From NCBI GenBank assembly GCA_017992695.1, contig JAGOOC010000006.1, positions 1-64,000 on the forward strand: 64,000 bases of DNA, in the 5' to 3' direction. Shown here piece by piece: positions 57,862-64,000 of this stretch. The notes under the pieces were generated by a model. That model made no database searches and was not told the DNA's origin. It worked only from the letters and a program-made list of their open reading frames with translations. The stretch is from Bacteroides sp. Its GTDB lineage: Bacteria; Bacteroidota; Bacteroidia; Bacteroidales; Bacteroidaceae. The translations under genes were made by a program, and so were the position numbers. The first letter of the stretch is position 1. Each line of letters starts with the position of its first letter.

Positions 57862-59871
57862 ATGAACGATACCAAGCTAATGAATCGGGCGGCGGATAAC
57901 ATCCGTATCCTGTCCGCTTCTATGGTCGAAAAAGCCAACTCGGGACATCCGGGCGGCGCCATGGGAGGCGCAGACTTTATCAATGTACTCTTCTCTGAGT
58001 TCTTAGTATATGATCCCAAAAACCCTCGCTGGGAAGGTCGCGACCGCTTCTTTCTTGACCCGGGACACATGTCGCCCATGCTCTATTCGGTATTGGCTAT
58101 GACAGGCAAATACACCATGGACGAACTTGCACAGTTTCGTCAATGGGGAAGCCCCACTCCCGGACACCCTGAGGTAGACATCATGCGCGGTGTAGAAAAC
58201 ACTTCGGGCCCGCTAGGACAAGGACACACCTTTGCCGTAGGTGCTGCCATCGCTGCTAAATTCCTCAAAGCTCGCTTTGGCGAGCTGATGAATCAGACGA
58301 TTTATGCATACATTTCAGACGGTGGTATTCAGGAAGAAATTTCGCAAGGTGCCGGTCGCATTGCCGGAACATTGGGACTGAACAATCTGATTATGTTCTA
58401 CGACTCGAACGATATCCAACTCTCTACCGAAACGAAAGAGGTATCCTCAGAAAACGTAGCGATGAAATATAAAGCGTGGGATTGGAACGTAATCGAAATC
58501 GACGGAAACAATCCCGTTGCCATACGCGCTGCGCTCAAAGAGGCCAAAGCAGAGGCTGCCCGCCCAACCCTAATTATTGGTAAAACCATCATGGGTAAAG
58601 GTGCTCGCAAGGCCGACAACAGCTGCTACGAAGCCAACTGCGCCACACACGGTGCTCCTCTTGGCGGAGATGCTTACAAAAACACCATGCTCAATCTGTG
58701 TGGCGATCTCAACGCCCCGTTCACCATCTTCCCTGAAGTGGCCGAACTCTATGCCCGTCGTGCTCAGGAACTCGAAGAGATTGTAGCCAAACGCTATGCC
58801 AGCAAAGCCGCATGGGCCAAAGAAAACCCCGAATTGGCAGCTAAGTTGGAGACTTTCTTTGCAGGCAAGGCACCCGCAGTGAATTGGGATGCTATCCAGC
58901 AAAAAGCAAACACGGCTACCCGTATCGCATCGGCTACCGTACTGGGTGCATTGGCTACACAAGTAGAAAACATGATCGTTTCCTCTGCCGACCTTTCTAA
59001 CTCTGACAAAACAGACGGTTTCTTGAACAAGACACATGCATTCAAGCGTGGCGATTTCAGTGGCGCCTTCTTTCAAGCAGGCGTATCAGAGTTAACCATG
59101 GCTTGCGTCAATATCGGCATGTCACTCCACGGTGGTGTGATTGCTGCCTGTGCTACCTTCTTCGTTTTCTCTGACTATATGAAACCGGCCATCCGCATGG
59201 CAGCTCTTATGGAGCAACCCGTGAAGTTTATTTGGACGCACGACGCCTTCCGCGTAGGCGAGGATGGTCCTACACACGAACCCGTTGAGCAGGAAGCGCA
59301 AATCCGTTTGATGGAGAAACTGAAGAATCATAAAGGAAACAACTCAATGTTGGTGCTTCGTCCGGCCGATGCCGAAGAGACTACACAAGCATGGAGACTT
59401 GCCATGGAGAACACAACTACTCCTACAGGATTGATTTTCTCACGCCAGAACATCACCAGCCTGCCGGCAGGAAATGACTATACGCAAGTAGCCAAAGGAG
59501 CATACATTGTAGCTGGTTCTGAAGAGCAGGCAGATGTCATCTTGGTAGCTTCGGGCTCAGAGGTAGCCACCTTGGTAGACGGTGCAGTTTTGTTACGCAA
59601 AGACGGTGTAAAGATACGTATTGTTTCGGCTCCGTCCGAGGGACTGTTCCGTAATCAAAGCAAGGCCTACCAAGAGGCTATACTTCCTACAGGTGCCAAG
59701 GTGTTTGGTTTGACCGCCGGATTGCCTGTGAACCTTCAAGGATTAGCCGGTGTTAATGGAAAAGTATTCGGTCTCGAATCGTTCGGATTCTCTGCACCCT
59801 ACACCGTGTTGGATGAGAAGTTAGGCTTTACTGCCGAGAACGTATACAACCAAGTAAAAGCAATGCTGTAA
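57862..59871 (+). CDS. tkt: Transketolase
   Basis: A 669-residue thiamine-diphosphate enzyme moving two-carbon units between pentose and triose/hexose phosphates. N-terminal SGHPGGAMGGAD, GPLGQGH, the ThDP stretch around YISDGGIQEE, and THDAFRVGEDGPTHEP in the Pyr domain are typical. It receives xylulose 5-phosphate from the arabinose pathway. It has its own promoter and overlaps rpiB by one base. Confidence 0.97.
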   Translation: MNDTKLMNRAADNIRILSASMVEKANSGHPGGAMGGADFINVLFSEFLVYDPKNPRWEGRDRFFLDPGHMSPMLYSVLAMTGKYTMDELAQFRQWGSPTPGHPEVDIMRGVENTSGPLGQGHTFAVGAAIAAKFLKARFGELMNQTIYAYISDGGIQEEISQGAGRIAGTLGLNNLIMFYDSNDIQLSTETKEVSSENVAMKYKAWDWNVIEIDGNNPVAIRAALKEAKAEAARPTLIIGKTIMGKGARKADNSCYEANCATHGAPLGGDAYKNTMLNLCGDLNAPFTIFPEVAELYARRAQELEEIVAKRYASKAAWAKENPELAAKLETFFAGKAPAVNWDAIQQKANTATRIASATVLGALATQVENMIVSSADLSNSDKTDGFLNKTHAFKRGDFSGAFFQAGVSELTMACVNIGMSLHGGVIAACATFFVFSDYMKPAIRMAALMEQPVKFIWTHDAFRVGEDGPTHEPVEQEAQIRLMEKLKNHKGNNSMLVLRPADAEETTQAWRLAMENTTTPTGLIFSRQNITSLPAGNDYTQVAKGAYIVAGSEEQADVILVASGSEVATLVDGAVLLRKDGVKIRIVSAPSEGLFRNQSKAYQEAILPTGAKVFGLTAGLPVNLQGLAGVNGKVFGLESFGFSAPYTVLDEKLGFTAENVYNQVKAML

Positions 59872-60305
59872 TGAAGACTATAGGAATCTGTGCCGATCAT
59901 GCCGGGTTCGAACTCAAGGCGTTCGTTCGGGGATGGTTGGAGGCCAAAGGCTGGGAATACAAAGACTTCGGAACGAACTCAGAAGCGAGTGTCGATTATC
60001 CTGATGTTGCTCATCCGCTTGCAATGGCTGTTGAAGCCGGCGAATGCCATCCCGGCATCGCCATCTGTGGCAGTGGAAACGGAATCAATATGACACTGAA
60101 CAAGCATCAAGGCATCCGTGCTGCCCTTTGTTGGACGGCCGAAATTGCTCACTTAGCTCGCCAACACAACGATGCCAATGTGCTCGTTATGCCGGGTCGC
60201 TTCATAAGTACAGCTGAAGCTGAACTGATTCTAACGGAGTTCTTCGAAACACCATTTGAAGGTGGACGCCATCAAATGCGTATTGATAAGATTCCGGTAG
60301 AATAA
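59871..60305 (+). CDS. rpiB: Ribose-5-phosphate isomerase B
   Basis: A 144-residue RpiB/LacAB-family isomerase making ribose 5-phosphate and ribulose 5-phosphate interconvert. CADHAGFELK at the N-terminus, DYPDVAHPLA and ICGSGNGINMTLNK (where the active-site Cys lies) are family motifs. The ATG shares its A with the transketolase stop (TAATG), indicating coupled translation and balanced supply of both transketolase substrates. Confidence 0.96.
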   Translation: MKTIGICADHAGFELKAFVRGWLEAKGWEYKDFGTNSEASVDYPDVAHPLAMAVEAGECHPGIAICGSGNGINMTLNKHQGIRAALCWTAEIAHLARQHNDANVLVMPGRFISTAEAELILTEFFETPFEGGRHQMRIDKIPVE

Positions 60306-60372
60306 ATTCGAATCATGAGAACGAGAAGAAGTTTCATCTAACAGCGTTGTAGTTCACACACTGTTTTGCACT

Positions 60373-60422
60373 AAATCCCGTATACGAGATAGCTTAAGAA
60401 CTATTTATCGTATACGGGATTT
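60373..60422. terminator. Hairpin between rpiB and the propeller-GH105 gene
   Basis: 15-bp perfect stem (60373-60387 with 60408-60422), 20-nt loop, T-rich end on the + side. It lies between two converging genes, 67 nt after rpiB and 73 nt from the other stop. The rest of 60306-60495 shows nothing I recognise. Confidence 0.65.
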
Positions 60423-60495
60423 TGCACAACATGGGGTTTCAGCTTAAATCTACCCCTACTTATTATATGTATTCTTTCAGAAAACTGTTCGGTTT

Positions 60496-62832
60496 TTAAT
60501 TCTGCAGAAAACGTACCCGTTCACATGCTGCCAGCAAGAATGCCCCAACACCAAAGTTTGAAGTAGAGTTAGCATCCACTACTTGTCCCGGAATAGCTTT
60601 TTCTCCAATCGGTTGCACATATCCCACCTTTCCATTGGGTTGCAGAGCAGTAGTTGTCAAGTAGTTCCAAGCACGATCTACTACGGGTTGATAGATAGCA
60701 CGGTCAAGCAGTCCGTTATTCATGCCCCACAGTAAGCCATAAATGAAGAATGCTGTTCCACTGGTTTCGGGTCCCGGTGCATGTTGAGAATCGAGCATGC
60801 TGCGTGTCCAATAGCCTTCGGGCTGCTGACAGTCAGCAACGGCTTTTGCCAATGTCTGAAAACGATTCACATATTCGTTTCGATACTTATCGGTTTGAGG
60901 TAAGTCTTGCAACACCTTTGCAAATCCTGCCAACACCCAACCATCACCACGCGCCCAAAAATCTTTCTTTCCGTTTACACTCTTGTGTTTGGGATACACA
61001 TACTTCCCGTCGCGATAATACAGTCCGGCTTCGGCATCGTACATAATGCTATCGGCAAAGGCCAAATACGTATGAAGCTTCTCGAGATAAAGCGGGTTAC
61101 CCGTTATCTTATGTAACTTGGTCATAACGGGCATTACCATATAGAGTCCATCTGCCCACCACCAATAATCATTATTCGGCGTACTCATCTGGTATTCCAT
61201 TACCTCACGAGCACGAGCTATCTTCTTCGGATCGGGGTTCAGGTTATACAAATCGACATAGGTCTGAAAACAGATCTGATAATCTCCAAAAAGTACATAC
61301 TCATCGCTTTCGCCATAACTATACTTCCAGTTCATTCTATTGTCCGACTTAGCTCCTTTCCATTCATTGTGGTTGGCCCATGCCTCTGAATAGTGAAGAT
61401 ACATCGGGTTTTTCGTTAGCGCGTAAGCCTCCATATTGCCGGTATGATAGGCTGCATTGTCCCAAAAAGCACGTCCGTGCTTTGGGTTATTCGTTTGCCA
61501 ATACTGATTCACCCGATGAATGATGTTCAATACCGTTGCCGTTTCCGAGGCGATGTCAACCTCTAGCACATAGATCATTTGCGGAGCTGTTTTCACGGTT
61601 TGCTCCCCATCGCCTTGACGTGTGTGCTGCACAAACAGGTGCAAACGACGCTGCTGCTTCCAAAGTTCGGTATCAAACGAAGGCTCCCAAGCCTCTACCG
61701 AGAAGTTGGTCAAGTCTTTTACAACCCATTTCCCATGAGCTACATTGGTGGTATGAGCCATCGACACCATGCTACCTCGCTCTTCGTCGCGGAAGAGGTA
61801 AAACACCTCATTCTTATCGACCACTACACGTGGACGAGCCATAGGAATCATCTTCGTGCCACCTCCTTTGAGTGAGAAAGGCGTTTTGCGTTCTGACACC
61901 TGACGATTGTTCCACGACTTTCCATCAAACCACACCAAGCGATATTGAGGCACTTTACTATCGGCACTACGCCAGTAAGTAGCAATGTAAGGATTGCCTT
62001 TAGCATCGGTACTCATACTGGTTTGATTGATGAGTTCACTGTTCTGCGGTATTCGACAGGCATATTCAGCATTCGCAGCCGTAATGGGGAGTGCATATTT
62101 CTCACCATTGGTTTTATACCACGTTTTCCCGTTATCCGAAGAACGAGCATAACAGAGATCGTGATTCGTCTCTACCAACCAAGACTCGCGCCATACCCAA
62201 GATAGGTGAATGACCCCTTGTTCATCTACGCAAATCTGCCAATAGGCATTACGCTTCCCTTCACCATCAATCAAAACATCCTGCACCCGGCTCCATTGTT
62301 GCGACTTGACAGAATAGCGATTCATCACCAAGTTGCCTCGCCCCGAAGCGCCCGAACGATACACAAAAAGCAAATCGCCACCGGCCAAAGAGTAAAACTC
62401 TGGGTACGTTACATGCGCCTCATCGACTTCGGTCATTGGTAGCTTATCGCCCAGTTCTAACGAGCCGGGGGCTATGCTGCGACAGTAGTTCAGCGGGGTT
62501 CCATGATGATCGAAAGCCACGTGTAAGTAACCGTCACCATCCACCATCAAACTGATTACATTGTGCGCATCCTTCACATTTCCTTTATATGAAGAGCGCT
62601 TCAGCGTCCATTGCTTCGAGTCCAGTTTTCGTTTACCCACCACAAGCGTACCATCGGCATCATAATAGCCGATGTATTGTTCGTCTCCATAGGTAGCCAG
62701 CGAATTGCTCCGAAACACAGCTGTGTTGACCGAAGTGCTGCTGTATCCCTTGCCTACCTCCACCAGTTGCTGTGCCCACCCTATAGGAAGCACGGCAACC
62801 AATACTATAAAAATGAATAAGCTTCGTTTCAT
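60496..62832 (-). CDS. Beta-propeller (BNR_4-like) plus GH105 fusion; possible rhamnose-cap lyase and unsaturated uronyl hydrolase
   Basis: A 778-residue exported protein (signal peptide ending PIGWAQ). Residues about 25-430 form a BNR-type propeller (VAFDHHGTPLNY, ICVDEQGVIHLSW, CYARSSDNGKTWY). Residues about 436-778 are a GH105 (alpha/alpha)6 domain with WWADGLYMVMP and FWARGDGWV. GH105 removes 4,5-unsaturated uronic acids left by lyases. Such propellers occur in polysaccharide lyases, among them PL27, which cleaves L-Rha-alpha-1,4-GlcA caps of arabinogalactan proteins. If so, one protein would do both steps. ATG 62832 overlaps the GH35 stop (TGATG). GH105 is firm; the lyase is a hypothesis. 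Confidence 0.8.
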   Translation of the reverse strand: MKRSLFIFIVLVAVLPIGWAQQLVEVGKGYSSTSVNTAVFRSNSLATYGDEQYIGYYDADGTLVVGKRKLDSKQWTLKRSSYKGNVKDAHNVISLMVDGDGYLHVAFDHHGTPLNYCRSIAPGSLELGDKLPMTEVDEAHVTYPEFYSLAGGDLLFVYRSGASGRGNLVMNRYSVKSQQWSRVQDVLIDGEGKRNAYWQICVDEQGVIHLSWVWRESWLVETNHDLCYARSSDNGKTWYKTNGEKYALPITAANAEYACRIPQNSELINQTSMSTDAKGNPYIATYWRSADSKVPQYRLVWFDGKSWNNRQVSERKTPFSLKGGGTKMIPMARPRVVVDKNEVFYLFRDEERGSMVSMAHTTNVAHGKWVVKDLTNFSVEAWEPSFDTELWKQQRRLHLFVQHTRQGDGEQTVKTAPQMIYVLEVDIASETATVLNIIHRVNQYWQTNNPKHGRAFWDNAAYHTGNMEAYALTKNPMYLHYSEAWANHNEWKGAKSDNRMNWKYSYGESDEYVLFGDYQICFQTYVDLYNLNPDPKKIARAREVMEYQMSTPNNDYWWWADGLYMVMPVMTKLHKITGNPLYLEKLHTYLAFADSIMYDAEAGLYYRDGKYVYPKHKSVNGKKDFWARGDGWVLAGFAKVLQDLPQTDKYRNEYVNRFQTLAKAVADCQQPEGYWTRSMLDSQHAPGPETSGTAFFIYGLLWGMNNGLLDRAIYQPVVDRAWNYLTTTALQPNGKVGYVQPIGEKAIPGQVVDANSTSNFGVGAFLLAACERVRFLQN

Positions 62833-64000
62833 CAATACGTAAATGAAGAGGTTTTTACATACACTTTATACTCTTTAATCTGTCCGGGTGCTCCCACCTC
62901 TGCACGTGGCAAGCAACGGAAGCCAGCAACGGTATACTCTTTACCCATATCAATAACCAATTGATGCGGATAAGCAGCATTGTCTACCGTGCTCCAGAAA
63001 GTAGATTCCTGTAGATCGAATATTTTATCTGCCGTGCGGTTTCCACTGCGAGTTTCCTCACTATCGGCATATGCTATCTTCCATGCTTCGCGAGGAAGCG
63101 GTTTGCCATCGGCACCCAAAACCTCGAACTCGGCAATAGCAGCCACGTTGGTTCCATCAAATGAAGAGAGACCTTCGATACAGAAGTAGCGTCCCTTGGT
63201 GGGTGTAGCCAGCTTTACCTCTTGCCAACCATTTCCGGCGGTAAATGCGCCTTGTGCTACTGCTTTTTCAGTGCCCAATTTCAATGTCTGTCCTTCCTTG
63301 CGGTGTGTTTCGGGGGCTTTCTCACGAAGCATATCCAAAACAGGCTTTTTCACTCCTTCAATGGCAGCCTTCTCCGGTCCTTTGAGATCGAGTACAATGA
63401 TTTCATTCTCCCCCTCTTTTAACCAACAACCGGGCATAAACAACGTTTGTTGCGGACCGATTTCCCAAAAGCGTCCCATGGCATGACCATTGACCCAAAT
63501 CATTCCTTTGCCCCAGCTTTCCATATTGAGGAATGTATCTCCTACTTTATCGAGCGAGAACGTTGCCTTGTAGTAAGCAGGCATGGTTTGCGCCTTACCT
63601 TTAGCGTATTTCTTAGCTTTGGCAAAACTATAATCTACCGGCAAATTATAAACCGTCCAGTTTTTCAACTCGGTTGCTTGGTCGTTGGTAACAAGTTCTA
63701 CCTTTTCAGTAATGCCTTTGCGGTCGTGAATAGATTTATCAAAATTCACACGCCCCATTGCCTCTACCAAGATATCTAGTTGTGTACCGGCTTTCAACGC
63801 AGGCAGTGTCAACGTATACTCTCCGCGACGACGATCCAAACGAGCCAATAGTTTGCCATCAGCATAAACCTGTGCCCAATCGTGCACTTCGGTAATCTTC
63901 AGGGTCGTTCCGGCTACCACCGCTTGAGGCAGTTTGGTACGATACAGAATCGTTCCCCAACCCTGATCAAACTGCTCCATCGGTTGAATATCTTTTGAAT
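62832..64000 (-). CDS. GH35 beta-galactosidase, C-terminal part (runs off the window)
   Basis: The 3' part of a GH35 gene; the frame is open to the window edge, so the catalytic barrel is not seen. Visible are the end-of-barrel junction PMEQFDQGWG, the jelly roll (MESWGKGMIWVNGHAMGRFW, then LKEGENEIIVLD) that is typical of GH35, and a C-terminal F5/8-type (discoidin-like) module over the last 120 or so residues. It overlaps the next gene by one base. Together with GH105 it suggests attack on galactan or arabinogalactan side chains. Confidence 0.88.
   Translation of the reverse strand, partial: SKDIQPMEQFDQGWGTILYRTKLPQAVVAGTTLKITEVHDWAQVYADGKLLARLDRRRGEYTLTLPALKAGTQLDILVEAMGRVNFDKSIHDRKGITEKVELVTNDQATELKNWTVYNLPVDYSFAKAKKYAKGKAQTMPAYYKATFSLDKVGDTFLNMESWGKGMIWVNGHAMGRFWEIGPQQTLFMPGCWLKEGENEIIVLDLKGPEKAAIEGVKKPVLDMLREKAPETHRKEGQTLKLGTEKAVAQGAFTAGNGWQEVKLATPTKGRYFCIEGLSSFDGTNVAAIAEFEVLGADGKPLPREAWKIAYADSEETRSGNRTADKIFDLQESTFWSTVDNAAYPHQLVIDMGKEYTVAGFRCLPRAEVGAPGQIKEYKVYVKTSSFTY

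Overview
The window looks like chromosome of a Bacteroides-type anaerobe (Bacteroidota). The evidence is paired SusC/SusD genes, a hybrid two-component regulator, GH43/GH51/GH97/GH35/GH105 enzymes carrying signal peptides or lipoboxes, a Nudix-type AraR, and promoters that fit the Bacteroides consensus (TTTG or TTG, about 19-21 nt, TAnnTTTG) rather than the E. coli one. I see no tRNA, rRNA, CRISPR array, phage or transposase gene. From memory, the order from manA to rpiB resembles the arabinan/arabinose region of B. thetaiotaomicron (about BT0346 to BT0373). I could not run a comparison.

Layout. (1) 1-5936 (+): a complete, tightly overlapping biotin operon, bioBA (fused)-bioF-bioG-bioC-bioD, richer in G+C than the rest. 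(2) 6041-7044 (-): def and ruvX. (3) 7099-14645 (-): a seven-gene operon, cysQ, SLC13 transporter, cysC, cysD, cysN, sulfotransferase, PCMD-like secreted protein. It makes PAPS, uses it for sulfonation and recycles the PAP by-product, and contains no sulfate-reduction gene. (4) 14908-18844: a SPOR lipoprotein, an SDR oxidoreductase, a DEAD-box helicase and a small envelope module (YtxH, holin-X-like, 84-aa protein). (5) 18922-23770: manA, and divergently the operon galM, MFS sugar transporter, galK.

(6) 23914-46309: an arabinan utilisation locus. GH51 and GH43 enzymes (-) lie back to back with a 1419-aa HTCS regulator (+). It is followed by a three-LamG-domain lipoprotein, two SusC/SusD pairs and a GH43 lipoprotein that is probably the surface endo-arabinanase. 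(7) 46444-54155 (+): the arabinose operon, mutarotase lipoprotein, SSS symporter, araR, araD, araA, araB. (8) 54230-60305 (+): GH97, GH51, transketolase and rpiB. (9) 60496-64000 (-): a beta-propeller plus GH105 fusion and the end of a GH35 beta-galactosidase.

How it works together: arabinan is bound and cut at the surface and imported by the SusCD pairs. GH43, GH51 and perhaps GH97 enzymes trim it in the periplasm. L-arabinose then enters through the symporter and is converted by AraA/AraB/AraD to xylulose 5-phosphate for transketolase and RpiB. Two levels of control can be read from the DNA. Tandem 21-bp-spaced direct repeats occur at both HTCS-flanking promoters (oligosaccharide sensing). 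Two GTGT-N7-ACAC palindromes lie in front of the arabinose operon (monosaccharide sensing by AraR). The most interesting items are the dedicated sulfonation operon, the two operator sets, the GH97 with a retaining-type Asp in an arabinose locus, the propeller-GH105 fusion, and a 39-bp perfect inverted repeat behind the HTCS gene.
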